Of a stretch of DNA of 64,000 nucleotides, positions 27,157 to 38,359 are shown one piece after another. How positions within the stretch are numbered: position 1 is the first letter of the stretch; every line of letters starts with the position of its first letter. The notes beneath the pieces were generated by a model. That model was not told where the DNA came from. It worked only from the letters and a program-made list of their open reading frames with translations, and did not search any database. Source of the stretch: an uncultured Prevotella sp. (GTDB taxonomy: Bacteria; Bacteroidota; Bacteroidia; Bacteroidales; Bacteroidaceae); contig CAMOVK010000004.1 in NCBI GenBank assembly GCA_946627325.1, positions 1 to 64,000 of the forward strand, read 5' to 3'. The translations under genes and the position numbers were made by a program.

Positions 27157-28158
27157 TTACTCGTTCTCGTTGAGTTTTATGTTTTCCACGAATAGTTTTC
27201 CTGTTCCCAGTCCTTGTGGAAATGTTATGTTTGGTCCGTATATGTCTGCTGCGAGATTTGCTATTGCATTAAGTCCTACGTTGCTTTCAAGTGCGCTGGT
27301 CAGCCATGAGCCAATTTTTCTTTCTCTTGCGAGTTCTATCCATTCGCGCGAGCCTTGCATTCCGCCGTGTAATGATGGTTTAATGACGATGTATTGTGGA
27401 CGGATTGCATCTAAAAGTTGTGCTTTTTCTTGTGGTTGGTTTATGCCGATGAGTTCCTCGTCGAGTGCTATTGGTAGCGGGGATGTACGACACAGTCGTG
27501 CCATTTCGTTCCAATTTCCTTTTTCTATGGGTTGTTCGATTGAGTGCAGGTTGTATTTTGCGAGTCTTTCGAGTTTTTCTATTGCTTCGTTTGTTTTGAA
27601 TGCTCCATTTGCATCAACGCGTATTTCGATTTCTTTTTCTGTGTATCGCTCACGAATGGACTTAATCAACGATAGTTCGTCGTCCCAGTTTATTGCTCCA
27701 ATTTTTATTTTTATGCATCGGCTCCCCTCTCTTATCTTCTCTTCTACGCGCTTGCGCATTTCGTCGAGAGTGCCCATCCATATCAGTCCGTTGATTGGTA
27801 TTTGTTCTTCTCCTCTCGAATAAGGGGTGTCGAAGAGTCGATATGTCCCTCGTTGTGCGTGTAGCAGGGCTGTTTCAATGCCGAAAGTCATCGAGGGATA
27901 AGGTCTTAAATCTTCGAAATCGGTTCTTCCTAAATGTGCTACTTTATCGCAAAGGCTGTTTAAGACTGCTTCGTAATTGGGCAAATCGTCGCACGACAGG
28001 TTTGGCAGTGGGGCGCACTCCCCCACTCCGACGCGCCCCGTTAGCGTGTCTTCGAACTTCACGAGCCATATTCTCCGTTCGGTATAGACTCCTCGCGACG
28101 TGCCTGCTGGCTGGCGAAACTTCAGCGTATGCTGTTCGATGGTGTATCGATAGCGCAT
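27157..28158 (-). CDS. menC: o-Succinylbenzoate synthase (enolase superfamily)
   Basis: CIKIKIGAINWDDELSLIKSIRERY, IRVDANGAFKTNEAIEKLERLAKYNLHSIEQPIEKG, YIVIKPSLHGG. Confidence 0.9.
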   Translation of the reverse strand: MRYRYTIEQHTLKFRQPAGTSRGVYTERRIWLVKFEDTLTGRVGVGECAPLPNLSCDDLPNYEAVLNSLCDKVAHLGRTDFEDLRPYPSMTFGIETALLHAQRGTYRLFDTPYSRGEEQIPINGLIWMGTLDEMRKRVEEKIREGSRCIKIKIGAINWDDELSLIKSIRERYTEKEIEIRVDANGAFKTNEAIEKLERLAKYNLHSIEQPIEKGNWNEMARLCRTSPLPIALDEELIGINQPQEKAQLLDAIRPQYIVIKPSLHGGMQGSREWIELARERKIGSWLTSALESNVGLNAIANLAADIYGPNITFPQGLGTGKLFVENIKLNENE

Positions 28159-28161
28159 TGT

Positions 28162-28971
28162 TTAGCGTTTTCGGAAATTTGGTTTGCGTTTTTCGAGGAA
28201 AGCCCTACCGCCCTCTTGTGCTTCATCGAGATAGTAGTAGAGCATTGTTGCGTCGCCTGCGAGTTGTTGTATTCCAGCCTGACCATCTAATTCGGCATTG
28301 AGTCCTGCTTTTATCATGCGTAGTGCTATGGGGGAGCGTTCAAGCATTTCCTCTGCCCAAGCCACACATTCGTCTTCGAGTTTGTCGAATGGTACCACCT
28401 TATTAACCAGTCCCATTCGCTCTGCTTCGCGTGCATCGTACTGACGGCAGAGGAACCATATCTCTCGTGTTTTTTTCTGTCCGATGCATCGCGCCATGTA
28501 GCTTGCTCCAAATCCAGCATCGAACGAGCCCACTTTTGGTCCTGTCTGTCCGAATATTGCGTTTTCGCTACATATCGTAAGGTCGCATACGAGGTGCAAG
28601 ACGTGTCCACCTCCGATGGCGTATCCGTTGACCATTGCTATCACGGGTTTAGGCAACCTTCGTATTTGCATCTGCACATCGAGCACGCTCAACCGTGGTA
28701 TTCCTTCCTCGTCGATATATCCTCCGCGCCCTTTCACGTTCATGTCGCCTCCCGAACAGAATGCTTTATCTCCTGCACCTGTTAGTATTACCACTCCTAT
28801 GTGCAGTGCTTCTCGGCACCAGTCGAAGGCTTGCGAGAGTTCCCATGTTGTTTTTGGTGTGAAAGCATTGCGGTATCGCGGTCGGTTGATAGTTATTTTT
28901 GCTATTCCTTCCCACTGTTCAAGCAAGATTTCCTCGAAATCCCGCACGTTTGTCCATTGTCGATTTGTCAT
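28162..28971 (-). CDS. menB: 1,4-dihydroxy-2-naphthoyl-CoA synthase
   Basis: [66 protein letters not shown]. Confidence 0.95.
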   Translation of the reverse strand: MTNRQWTNVRDFEEILLEQWEGIAKITINRPRYRNAFTPKTTWELSQAFDWCREALHIGVVILTGAGDKAFCSGGDMNVKGRGGYIDEEGIPRLSVLDVQMQIRRLPKPVIAMVNGYAIGGGHVLHLVCDLTICSENAIFGQTGPKVGSFDAGFGASYMARCIGQKKTREIWFLCRQYDAREAERMGLVNKVVPFDKLEDECVAWAEEMLERSPIALRMIKAGLNAELDGQAGIQQLAGDATMLYYYLDEAQEGGRAFLEKRKPNFRKR

Positions 28972-30668
28972 TATTGTTGTTTATTATAGATTTTCATATA
29001 CATTTCAGCGTCATTTTTCGGGTCTGTAAATACCTCGAGCAACATAGGTCGTTGGCTATCGGCATTGACGAGTGTTTGTATTCCTTCGATTAGTTCTTTC
29101 TCGTTGTTCGCAGTCAATCTTACCACGTCGTTTTGCAAGCAGATGCCCTCGGCTGTGGCTTGATGTGTTGCTGCAAATAGTTTATCGCGCACGGGAGAGT
29201 TCTCCATGCCTTGCAAGGTTTGGAAGATTCCTCCTCCTCCATTGTTCAACAACATTATGCGCAGGTTTCCTTTCAGTTCCGACTGCCAAAGTGCATTGCT
29301 ATCGTAGAAGAACCCGAGGTCGCCAACGATGCAGAATATGCGGTCGTTGGTTGCTATCGAATGTCCGCTGGCGGTAGATACTGTGCCTTCTATGCCGTTC
29401 ACTCCTCGATTGCAATAGACGTAGTGACGGGCATAGAGCAATGCCATACGGACAGCCATACCATTGCCATAGTGGAATGCTGTCTCACGATAGTATTGTT
29501 TGTCGTTGCTGTATTGTTGGTTTATTTCTTCTTCGAAGGTCTTCACTGCGAGCATACTTGAATAGGCTGGCTGATATTCGTCGATGCGGTTTTCTGCGTT
29601 CTTGAGAAGCGAGTGCCATCGCTCGGCAAACTGTTGCTGTTCGTTGCCAATCTTTGTTTCTTTGAAACTCTTCGCCGCGTTGAGTATTATTCTCAGGCTA
29701 TCGGTGCAAACTATAGTATTGAGATGCTTGAACAAGTCGCTCACTTCGCCTCCGCTTCCATCGTATGCCACTTGTGCATTGTTGCATCTGCGCAGGAATT
29801 GCTTCAGGCGTTTGCTGACAATGTCGCCACCGGAATAGATAATCAAATCGGGCTGGTATGACTCTTCGTCTTCCATCATCGACAGAGCGAGGTCGAGCCC
29901 TCTACTACCATTACTACCGACGAGGGCGTCGTAAAGGAATACAAAATGGCCGTTGGTTTGTTCTTCCACCATTTTTGCGAAATTGGCGTCGCTCCTTTGC
30001 CCTACTACCACAAGCACCCGCCTGTCGTTACTTACATAATACGATAGGTTCAGGAGATTGTTTTCGAGTTGCTCCATGCACGTCGGGGCTAATATTTTCT
30101 GCGCCTTTGGCAGTTCGGGTTCGTCGAAATCAAAGAGAGGCTCACTTATCGGCACATTGATATGCACTGGTGCCAATGTAGGATATTGGCTTCGTATCAT
30201 GGCTTCGCACACTAATCGTGAGCAAAACCATCGCTCGTCGTCATCGTGTGGTTCAGGCAGTGTGACTGTTTTTGCCACGAAATTTTGCAACGCGCCATGC
30301 TGTACCATCGTCTGCCCATCGCCCTGCCCAATCCATTGCGCAGGTCGGTCGGCACTAATCACTATGATTGGCAAATGTCGATAATATGCTTCGACTATTG
30401 CAGGGGATAAATTCATCAACGCACTGCCTGAGGTAACGCATATAGCCACAGGCGACTTTGGATAAATGGGGTTTGACAAACAAAGTCCTATGGCATAGAA
30501 ACCAGCCGAGCGTTCGTCGGTAACGGGATGACAAAGCAACTGTGGGTGCTCTGCAAAATTATGAACTAATGGTGCGTTTCGGCTACCCGGGCACACCACA
30601 ACATGCTTCACTCCGTATGCTACCAGCTGAGAAGTGAGAATATTTACATTTGTTTTTGAAGAATACAT
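28971..30668 (-). CDS. menD: 2-succinyl-5-enolpyruvyl-6-hydroxy-3-cyclohexene-1-carboxylate synthase
   Basis: [57 protein letters not shown]. Confidence 0.95.
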   Translation of the reverse strand: MYSSKTNVNILTSQLVAYGVKHVVVCPGSRNAPLVHNFAEHPQLLCHPVTDERSAGFYAIGLCLSNPIYPKSPVAICVTSGSALMNLSPAIVEAYYRHLPIIVISADRPAQWIGQGDGQTMVQHGALQNFVAKTVTLPEPHDDDERWFCSRLVCEAMIRSQYPTLAPVHINVPISEPLFDFDEPELPKAQKILAPTCMEQLENNLLNLSYYVSNDRRVLVVVGQRSDANFAKMVEEQTNGHFVFLYDALVGSNGSRGLDLALSMMEDEESYQPDLIIYSGGDIVSKRLKQFLRRCNNAQVAYDGSGGEVSDLFKHLNTIVCTDSLRIILNAAKSFKETKIGNEQQQFAERWHSLLKNAENRIDEYQPAYSSMLAVKTFEEEINQQYSNDKQYYRETAFHYGNGMAVRMALLYARHYVYCNRGVNGIEGTVSTASGHSIATNDRIFCIVGDLGFFYDSNALWQSELKGNLRIMLLNNGGGGIFQTLQGMENSPVRDKLFAATHQATAEGICLQNDVVRLTANNEKELIEGIQTLVNADSQRPMLLEVFTDPKNDAEMYMKIYNKQQ

Positions 30669-30817
30669 AGTATATTAAGACAAAACAATACTGCAAATTT
30701 ACGTAATTCTCTCTGATACTGACGAAGAGTGAAACCTAAAAATTTCCTCTTTTCTAAAACCACTTCTGTGTAAGGCGACTCTTCGTCTTCTGTATCTACC
30801 TGAACGTCAACGAGTTC

Positions 30818-30900
30818 GAAAAGGTATCCTTTTCGAGTTGAAAAGATATGCTTTCCGAGTTGGATAGATATGCTTTTCGCATCGGAAAGATATGCTCCCC
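30818..30900. repeat. 22-bp periodic palindromic array D (4 units, 83 bp)
   Basis: Units at 30818, 30840, 30862, 30884; between menF stop and menD start. Confidence 0.85.
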
Positions 30901-30912
30901 AAATTCTGCAGA

Positions 30913-31932
30913 TTACCTGTCGATTATCATTCGCATTGCTTCCATCTTCTGACAGGTCTCTTGCCACTCCTCGTCCTCATTGCTTGCCTCAATCAGTCCA
31001 CCACCAGCATAAAGGCGAATAGTGCTACCAGCGAGTTGCATACAGCGAAGTGAAACAAACAGATTGCTACGATATTCCACGTCAAGAAGTCCACAAAAGC
31101 CACTATAATACAGTCGTGGCGAATTTTCGTTGGCAATGATAAACTTTCTTGCCTCGTCCTTTGGCAGTCCGCAGACGGCAGGAGTAGGATGAAGCGCGTC
31201 TAACAATCGCACTATGTCGCTGTTGCTTTTCAACGAAAAGCGGATATCTGTCCGCAAATGCATCACGTTGGCTGCACGTACGGTTTGCGGCTTACCAACA
31301 CACACTTCAGCTGCGAAAGGATCTAATTGCCGCCTGATATAATCGGCTACAAGCGCCTGTTCCTCCTTGTTCTTATCGCTCCAAACAGGTTTATCGGTCG
31401 CTAAAATCGTTCCTGCCAACGCCATCGTATATCCGTCGCCAGCCGACATCTGCAACAAGACTTCAGGGGTTGACATTAGCCAAATGCCATGATTTGGGGT
31501 ATTGACAAGTGATATAAATGCAGCGGGATAGGCTCTACATGCGCGGAAAAACAATTCGTCGGCTACAACATTGCCATCCACTGCCCACTCGCTGCTGCGC
31601 GAAAGCACCAGTTTCTGGAAGTCGCCAGCCGTCAACAAGCGATGAAACCGACGAAAATCGGCAGCATACAGACTGCGTTCATCATCGCTCAAAATAGTCT
31701 TACGCAGACAAAATTCAGGTTGTTTTGGCTCAGGTAAGTCGCACGTTTCGGCACCATCTACATTGTATAATAATATAGGTGTAGCCTGACTGGCAACAAA
31801 CGGAGCAAAGACAAACCCTCGTTTGCCATCTAATTGGCTAATATCCGACAACTTTTCGGGAGCAGTCTCGATGCCTCCAACCCGCACATATTGCCGCTCT
31901 CCAGGCAAGCGGAACATCACTTGGCACTTCAT
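30913..31932 (-). CDS. menF: Isochorismate synthase
   Basis: Chorismate-binding signatures KLVLSRSSEWAV, LHPTPAVCGLPKDEARKFI, YYSGFCGLLD, AGGGLIEASNEDEEWQET. Confidence 0.9.
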   Translation of the reverse strand: MKCQVMFRLPGERQYVRVGGIETAPEKLSDISQLDGKRGFVFAPFVASQATPILLYNVDGAETCDLPEPKQPEFCLRKTILSDDERSLYAADFRRFHRLLTAGDFQKLVLSRSSEWAVDGNVVADELFFRACRAYPAAFISLVNTPNHGIWLMSTPEVLLQMSAGDGYTMALAGTILATDKPVWSDKNKEEQALVADYIRRQLDPFAAEVCVGKPQTVRAANVMHLRTDIRFSLKSNSDIVRLLDALHPTPAVCGLPKDEARKFIIANENSPRLYYSGFCGLLDVEYRSNLFVSLRCMQLAGSTIRLYAGGGLIEASNEDEEWQETCQKMEAMRMIIDR

Positions 31933-31943
31933 CTCGACTCAAA

Positions 31944-32378
31944 TCACTGCTTCTTCGGAGAAATAACATAGTTGGTCACCTGCACCGTAGAAATCAATTC
32001 GCCTGCAGAGTCGCGAACATCGACTGTCCAAACATGCAGTTTCCTACCTTTCTGAACCAACTTTGCGGTGGCTGTGACAGTGTCGCCCTCAACGACTGCC
32101 TTAACATGAGAGCCGCTAACATTGATGCCTACGCATATCTTGCCAGGACAAATCGCCGACGAACCCACACCGGCAAGGTTCTCTGCCAATGCCAATGAGG
32201 CTCCACCACTCAAAAAACCGAAGGGCTGACGATTGCGCTCGTCAACCCGCATACGCGCCATACACATATCATCGTCAGGCGTAGAGATAAACTCCATGCC
32301 GAGTGCAGTAGATAGATTAGGCGACGACTCGATTATTTTTTTTATTTCTTCTACGTTCATGTCCCGACTACTTTTCAA
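31944..32378 (-). CDS. Hotdog thioesterase (PaaI family; candidate DHNA-CoA thioesterase)
   Basis: PFGFLSGGASLALAENLAGVGSS, ...VGINVSGSHVKAV; head of men operon. Confidence 0.8.
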   Translation of the reverse strand: MKSSRDMNVEEIKKIIESSPNLSTALGMEFISTPDDDMCMARMRVDERNRQPFGFLSGGASLALAENLAGVGSSAICPGKICVGINVSGSHVKAVVEGDTVTATAKLVQKGRKLHVWTVDVRDSAGELISTVQVTNYVISPKKQ

Positions 32379-32847
32379 CCATGATTATCGTCTTCTGTGC
32401 GTTTGCTGCAAGGAATTGTTCTAAATCAGCAGCAGGAACTTCTTTCTCAAACTTTTCTGCACCAGTCTTGACTCCTATTGACGGACGATAAACCTCATAC
32501 TTGCTTTCGTAGCCAAACGTATAATTATCGCTTGTATAAGTCGGTCTCTCCGCTTTCAGACGTGCCGTAACTTGGCAGAAAAATTTAGCATCTACAGGTC
32601 CGTCACTAAGGTTTTTTACCCACTGCATGCCATCTACTGACTCATTATGCAACTGACCATCAAGGTCGAAATAGGAAGCACTGATATCGTAGAAAGCCGT
32701 CATATCGGCAGTGATACTACTCACTTCATAGCGTGCATTCGACTTTTGCGGCAGCGGCATCACACCATCATCATCACCGCAACTGGTAGCAACAAATGCT
32801 ACACTAATCATCATCAATACCGATGCTAATAAAAAAAGGTTTTTCAT
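32368..32847 (-). CDS. Hypothetical lipoprotein
   Basis: MKNLFLLASVLMMISVAFVATSCGDDDG lipobox. Confidence 0.7.
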   Translation of the reverse strand: MKNLFLLASVLMMISVAFVATSCGDDDGVMPLPQKSNARYEVSSITADMTAFYDISASYFDLDGQLHNESVDGMQWVKNLSDGPVDAKFFCQVTARLKAERPTYTSDNYTFGYESKYEVYRPSIGVKTGAEKFEKEVPAADLEQFLAANAQKTIIMVEK

Positions 32848-32864
32848 GTTTGTAAATTATGGTT

Positions 32865-33545
32865 TTAGTTTGTTTTCTTCAAAAATGTTTCTAATTCCTT
32901 CATATTCCCAAACACCATGTCGGCACCCTCACGAGTGAGTGCTTCGGAAGGTAGAGGTCCCGTATTTACGGCAATGACAAATGCACCAGCGGCTTTGGCT
33001 GAGCGCACTCCAAGAGGGGCATTCTCTACTACTATGGTCTCGTCAGCACTCGCGCCCGCCTTCTCCATGCCCTTAAGATAGGGCTCAGGATGTGGCTTAC
33101 CATGTTTTACATCGAAACTCGTGACCATCATTTTCGAATCAATCAGACCTGGGAAACGACGCTCAAGGTCGTCGAGCAACGAACGATGGCCACTGCCTGT
33201 GACAACGACTATAGTCATACCTGCATCCTTCATCCAGCGGAGAACGCTGGCAACTCCTTCCATCGCAGGCGGTTTGCCTGCGGCATCAACAAGTCGCGAC
33301 TTCTCGGCATACATCTCTTCAGCCTCAGCATCGGTAATCGACCTGCCGAATTGCTCAAGTGCCTTCATCTTGCATATCTCCAACCCACGCATTCCCTCGT
33401 AACGATAGGTCTCCTCTTCGGGCATACTAATACCGAATTTTGCCATCGACTCACGCCAACAACGAGCATGAATAGCCATCGAGTCGAGAATAACTCCGTC
33501 CATATCGAAGAGAACGGCACGGGCGCGCTGGAATATATCGTTCAT
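32865..33545 (-). CDS. HAD phosphatase (beta-phosphoglucomutase-like)
   Basis: AVLFDMDGVILDSMAIHARCWRESM, VVVTGSGHRSLLDDL, KPHPEPYLKGMEKAG, VVENAPLGVRSAKAAG. Confidence 0.85.
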   Translation of the reverse strand: MNDIFQRARAVLFDMDGVILDSMAIHARCWRESMAKFGISMPEEETYRYEGMRGLEICKMKALEQFGRSITDAEAEEMYAEKSRLVDAAGKPPAMEGVASVLRWMKDAGMTIVVVTGSGHRSLLDDLERRFPGLIDSKMMVTSFDVKHGKPHPEPYLKGMEKAGASADETIVVENAPLGVRSAKAAGAFVIAVNTGPLPSEALTREGADMVFGNMKELETFLKKTN

Positions 33546-33632
33546 GAATATGTTTTTGTTTTAATATGATTTTCAGACTCGTACGAACCTAAACGAAATG
33601 GTTTGTCGCTCGCTTCGTCTGTTTTTAGATTT

Positions 33633-34964
33633 CTATTGCAACTTTCTTCTTATCTCTTCACTCTCTTTCTCATAGCCAGGCTTATTGAGAAGAGCAAACA
33701 TATTGCGCTTGTATGCCTCTACACCTGGTTGGTCGAACGGATTGACACCTTGCATCACACCACTTATTCCGCATGACAGGAAGAAGAAATAAATCAACTC
33801 GCCAAGGTAGAACTCATTGAGCTCAGGCATCAGTATGCGCATATTTGGCACACCACCATCAACGTGGGCAAGACGAGTGCCAAGCTCTGCCATCTTGTTA
33901 ACCTCATCGATACGCTTTCCAGCAAGGAAATTCAGTCCGTCAAGATTATCGTCATCGGCAGGGAAACTTAACACTTTTCGAGGGTGTTCGATGCTTATTA
34001 CGGTTTCAAAAATGGTGCGTTCGCCGTCTTGTATCCATTGTCCCATAGAATGAAGGTCGGTTGTAAAGTTGCACGAAGCAGGGAAAATGCCCTTCGACTG
34101 TTTGCCTTCGCTCTCGCCAAAGAGTTGCTTCCACCATTCAGCCACATAATGGAGCTTCGGGTGATAGTTGACTAATAGTTCTATCTTCTTACCTTCTCCG
34201 TAGAGCATCTGCCTCATAGAGGCGTACTGCTCGGCTATGTTATCATTGAAACTAACCTCACTTGAGCATAATTTCTCCATCTCTCTCGCTCCTGTGATGA
34301 GTTGTCGGATATCAAAACCAGCACAAGCTATAGGCAATAAACCTACTGGAGTGAGTACGGAAAAGCGTCCGCCTACATTATCGGGAATAACGAATGTCTT
34401 ATATCCCTCTATCTCTGCGACCTTACGAGCTGCACCTTTCTGAGCGTCGGTTATAGCCACTATCACTTCGCGAGACTCTTCCTTACCTCGTTGGCTCTCG
34501 CACTGCCGCTTCAGAAGACGAAAGGCAAGAGCAGTCTCTGTAGTAGTACCGCTTTTTGAGATATTGATTACTCCGAAGCGTTTGTCCTTCAAATAGTCGG
34601 TCAACTCAGCAAGATAGTCCTCACTGATGTTGTTTCCTGCAAAGAGTATCTCTGGCGAACAAGGACGGAACTGATTTTTCAGCGCCTCAATCACCGCCTT
34701 TGCTCCAAGATAGCTACCACCTATTCCTGCAACAACGATGGCATCGCAACGACTACGAAGATTGTCGGCTGTCGCAATGATATCATCGAGGAGAGCCTCA
34801 TCAGTTTCTGAGGGAAGACGGAGCCATCCCAAAAAGTCGTTTCCTTTGCAAGTGGACTGTTCCAAAGACAAGTGTGCCACTTTGACTCGCTGACCTATAG
34901 TGGTCATCTTTTCATGATGAAGAAAACCCAAAGCGTGGGCTGTGTCGAGAGTAATATGTTTCAT
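33633..34964 (-). CDS. pgi: Glucose-6-phosphate isomerase
   Basis: [59 protein letters not shown]. Confidence 0.93.
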   Translation of the reverse strand: MKHITLDTAHALGFLHHEKMTTIGQRVKVAHLSLEQSTCKGNDFLGWLRLPSETDEALLDDIIATADNLRSRCDAIVVAGIGGSYLGAKAVIEALKNQFRPCSPEILFAGNNISEDYLAELTDYLKDKRFGVINISKSGTTTETALAFRLLKRQCESQRGKEESREVIVAITDAQKGAARKVAEIEGYKTFVIPDNVGGRFSVLTPVGLLPIACAGFDIRQLITGAREMEKLCSSEVSFNDNIAEQYASMRQMLYGEGKKIELLVNYHPKLHYVAEWWKQLFGESEGKQSKGIFPASCNFTTDLHSMGQWIQDGERTIFETVISIEHPRKVLSFPADDDNLDGLNFLAGKRIDEVNKMAELGTRLAHVDGGVPNMRILMPELNEFYLGELIYFFFLSCGISGVMQGVNPFDQPGVEAYKRNMFALLNKPGYEKESEEIRRKLQ

Positions 34965-35022
34965 ATGGATTGTATTAATTGATTGTTATTGAGGGGGTTC
35001 TTTTTTTGTTTCACTGTTTAGT

Positions 35023-35772
35023 CTATTCAAAATAGAACGTCAGGGCAATCATTTTCGACCGTGCGTCACTGACGGAATTAGTGTACTGAAGCATGGTTTT
35101 GTCGCGAAGATGCTTACCATGCTCTGTGTCAAGACTATTTATAAGTCCATACATGAATTTCAGTTCGGTGCGAAACTTAACATAGGGAAGGTAAAAATCA
35201 CAACCCAAGCCTGCTTCGAGATAAGCATCGTAGCGTTTAAGTTTTAGGTAATCATCGTCCTTAGGAGTTAAATTGAGCATCGGATTGACACCCAGCATTA
35301 TGTATGGGCGATGATTATTAAATCTCGGACCAGCAAAAATCAAGTCTGAAGCCACCGAAATATACGCCGATTTCATCTCTTGACGTTCTTCCGTAGGGCT
35401 ACCGTCAGACAAGGGCAAACTGAAGTTGCGAAACGTAAAATGGCGCGTACCAAAATACATCGTTGGTGCTACGCGAAACTGGAAATTCTCCGATAGTCGC
35501 AATTCACCAAGCACACCAACGGTAAAGCCAACGTCCCAGCGATCTTGATCTACGGTAACAAGCCGCTCCGACGTAGTGCCATCATCGAGAGTAAGCATCG
35601 TAGGACCAACGTTTTTGAACTCTATATCCTGAACATGAGTACCTACAAGAGCACCAAAATGGAATGGTCGCAAATCGGTATAAGGACGATTCTGAACCTT
35701 ACGGCTCTGAGCAAAAACTCCTATCACCGACAGAACCATATAGAAATATGTAAATAGAATAAGACGTCTCAT
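35023..35772 (-). CDS. porT: PorT-family outer-membrane beta-barrel protein (T9SS-associated)
   Basis: Signal peptide; NRPYTDLRPFHFGALVGTHVQDIEF..; C-terminal beta-strand ending in aromatic (ALTFYFE). Confidence 0.75.
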   Translation of the reverse strand: MRRLILFTYFYMVLSVIGVFAQSRKVQNRPYTDLRPFHFGALVGTHVQDIEFKNVGPTMLTLDDGTTSERLVTVDQDRWDVGFTVGVLGELRLSENFQFRVAPTMYFGTRHFTFRNFSLPLSDGSPTEERQEMKSAYISVASDLIFAGPRFNNHRPYIMLGVNPMLNLTPKDDDYLKLKRYDAYLEAGLGCDFYLPYVKFRTELKFMYGLINSLDTEHGKHLRDKTMLQYTNSVSDARSKMIALTFYFE

Positions 35773-35813
35773 TATATCATATAACGATTTTATCGGTATT
35801 TTATTGTAGAAGA

Positions 35814-35845
35814 TTTGGCTTTTTCATAACCATTCGTTACATTTG
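35814..35845 (+). promoter_or_regulatory. Bacteroidetes-type promoter for the M6 peptidase
   Basis: TTTG (35814-35817) - N20 - TACATTTG (35838-35845). Confidence 0.65.
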
Positions 35846-35915
35846 CAGCCCTAAAACTTTAATATTAAAAGAGAAAAATCAACAAAAAATTAATAGTAAG
35901 AAACTTATTACAACA

Positions 35916-38030
35916 ATGAAAAAGACACTTATTACATTCGCTCTAATACTCGCCACTGCGACTGTTTGGGCTATTCCTGCAAAACGCGGAATATGGAAAT
36001 CTATCACATTGGCTGACGGAACGACAGTCAAGGTGGAACTTCGTGGCGACGAACATGCAAATTGGTTACAGGCAGCAGACGGTAAAATCTACATACCGAC
36101 AGCTACTGACGACATCTATCAAGAAGTAAACAAAGAAACCATAATGACTCGGGCAAAAGCCAGAAAGGTTCAATCGGAAACGATAAGACGCTCACGTTTG
36201 AACGCTATGAAACGAGTTGGCGGCTTCTTTGGAATGAAAAAAGCATTGGTGATACTCGTAGAATTTGCCGACAAATCATTCCGCGAATCCAACGACTTGG
36301 CACGCTATAAACGCATAATCAACGAAGTTGGCTTTAAGGACGGCTCGTTCTACGGAAGCGTTCGCGACTATTTCCTCGCACAAAGCAGTGGACAATTCGA
36401 CCTTAACTTCGACGTAGTAGGTCCTTATAGCTTAAACAACAACTACTCATATTACGGAGGAAACAGCACCAATGGTGACAGACGACCTGGAGCAATGATT
36501 GCCGAAGCCCTGATATCAGCCGATGAAGATGTTGATTTCTCACTCTATGATTGGGATGGCGACGGAGAAGTGGAACAGGTTTACATCGTATATGCAGGTC
36601 AGGGAGAGGCTGACGGAGGTAGTGCAAACACTGTGTGGCCTCACGCATGGGCTCTCAGCGCAAGCGATTATGGGCAAACACTTACGCTTGACAACGTAAC
36701 ACTCGACACTTATGCTTGCGGAAACGAAATCAATGGTTACAACCAAACAACAGGAATAGGCACAATGTGTCACGAATTCTCACACTGTATGGGCTTCCCC
36801 GATTTCTACGATACCAGTGATTATGGCAATAATTTCGGTATGGGAGACTGGGACTTGATGTGCTCGGGTAGTTATAATGGCAACGGATATCAACCAGCGG
36901 GTTACACAAGCTATGAACGAATGGTGTGCGGATGGATTGAACCAAAGGTGTTAGAAAACGACACTATCGTTAGCGATATGCAACCATTGAGTGAAGGCGG
37001 AGAGGCATTTATTATTTACAATAAGGCTTATCCCGACGAATACGTCATGCTCGAAAATCGTGCAAAGACAAATTGGGACAGCAGTCTACCAGGCGAAGGA
37101 ATGCTTGCATTATATGTAGATTATGACGAATTGATATGGGAATACAATTATCCTAACGCTTACGTTGCATATCAAGGATTGCCTTCAAACACCTACGAAC
37201 GCATGACAATCTTCCCTGCTAACAACTACAAGAGCAATTATTATCAGTCAGGCAACCCTTATCCATATAACAACAACGACTCGCTGACAAACACTTCGCG
37301 TCCTGCACTCAAGCTCAACCATGCCAACACTGATGGAAAGAAACTGCTAAACGTAGGCATTCTTAATATCAGACTAAGCAGCGACAACGTTGTTTCATTC
37401 AATTTCAGAGGAGCAAAAGAAACTATTGTAATCGATGATGAGCGCCCTGAAAATGCTATTTTCTACGAATCGTTTGACCAATGTGCAGGAACAGGTGGCA
37501 ACGACGATGTTTGGAGTGGTGCTACAACAGCTTCAGCTTCCTTCTTGCCCGATATGACTGGATGGAGTTATGTTAACGCCGCAGGGGCTAACAAGTGCGC
37601 CAAGTTTGGCTCAGGCTCAAAGAGCGGCGAGGTGACAACACCACAATTCACCGTTGAAGGCGAAGCCGACTTCTCGTTCCGCGCTGCTCCTTGGGGTGCA
37701 GACGACACAGCACTGACACTTAGCATCAGTGGCGATGCAACGATTGAACCATCCGAATTGACGATGACATCGCAGCAATGGACAGAATTCAAAACCAAGA
37801 TTGTGGGCAATGGACCTGTTACCATAACCTTTACTCCTGCAAAACGATTCTTCCTCGACCATGTAGCAGCAGTGAGTCCAGAGAATGTAGGAATAAACGA
37901 AACAATCTACGGAAAGACAGACTATATGCCTGCAGCTATCTACAGCATAGACGGACGATATCTGGGCACCAACTTCGATGCACTCGGACGAGGCATATAC
38001 ATCGTCAATGGCAAAAAGATTGTGAAGTAA
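35916..38030 (+). CDS. Secreted M6-family metalloprotease with T9SS-type C-terminal sorting segment
   Basis: Signal peptide; zinc site GTMCHEFSHCMGFPDFYD; C-terminus AIYSIDGRYLGTNFDALGRGIYIVNGKKIVK. Confidence 0.88.
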   Translation: MKKTLITFALILATATVWAIPAKRGIWKSITLADGTTVKVELRGDEHANWLQAADGKIYIPTATDDIYQEVNKETIMTRAKARKVQSETIRRSRLNAMKRVGGFFGMKKALVILVEFADKSFRESNDLARYKRIINEVGFKDGSFYGSVRDYFLAQSSGQFDLNFDVVGPYSLNNNYSYYGGNSTNGDRRPGAMIAEALISADEDVDFSLYDWDGDGEVEQVYIVYAGQGEADGGSANTVWPHAWALSASDYGQTLTLDNVTLDTYACGNEINGYNQTTGIGTMCHEFSHCMGFPDFYDTSDYGNNFGMGDWDLMCSGSYNGNGYQPAGYTSYERMVCGWIEPKVLENDTIVSDMQPLSEGGEAFIIYNKAYPDEYVMLENRAKTNWDSSLPGEGMLALYVDYDELIWEYNYPNAYVAYQGLPSNTYERMTIFPANNYKSNYYQSGNPYPYNNNDSLTNTSRPALKLNHANTDGKKLLNVGILNIRLSSDNVVSFNFRGAKETIVIDDERPENAIFYESFDQCAGTGGNDDVWSGATTASASFLPDMTGWSYVNAAGANKCAKFGSGSKSGEVTTPQFTVEGEADFSFRAAPWGADDTALTLSISGDATIEPSELTMTSQQWTEFKTKIVGNGPVTITFTPAKRFFLDHVAAVSPENVGINETIYGKTDYMPAAIYSIDGRYLGTNFDALGRGIYIVNGKKIVK

Positions 38031-38092
38031 CACGTTTGAAGACCACAGCATATCTTCAACAAAAGACAAGAACTAAACAAACTATAAGACTA

Positions 38093-38359
38093 TTGAAACG
38101 ATATAGATGCCGACTACCATTAGCCCTAACATCAGCACTTATGACGATGTTAGGGCTTGGTGGTTGCAACACAAAGAAGGCAGCTATCGAACCTGAACAA
38201 CGCCAAAAAGCCGAGCAATCCATGAGAGATAGTATCGAAAAGGATACCGACATGGAACGCATCGGTCGGAGTGTGCTACTCTATGGAGTACCAAACATGA
38301 AATTCCGCGAAATGGTAACAGATAGCCTGCCTGAACAATCTTCCACCACCGATGAGTGA
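38093..38359 (+). CDS. Small lipoprotein paired with radical SAM enzyme (rSAM/lipoprotein system type), likely TTG start
   Basis: In frame from TTG 38093: LKRYRCRLPLALTSALMTMLGLGGCNTKK..VLLYGVPNMKFREMVTDSL; lipobox LGLGGC; 8-bp overlap with rSAM ORF; ORF track starts the frame inside the upstream gene at 37778. Confidence 0.6.
   Translation: MKRYRCRLPLALTSALMTMLGLGGCNTKKAAIEPEQRQKAEQSMRDSIEKDTDMERIGRSVLLYGVPNMKFREMVTDSLPEQSSTTDE

Noticed and set aside
37778-38092. N-terminal part of ORF 37778-38359
   Set aside because: Lies out of frame inside the M6 protease gene; only the 3' part from about 38093 looks like a real lipoprotein.
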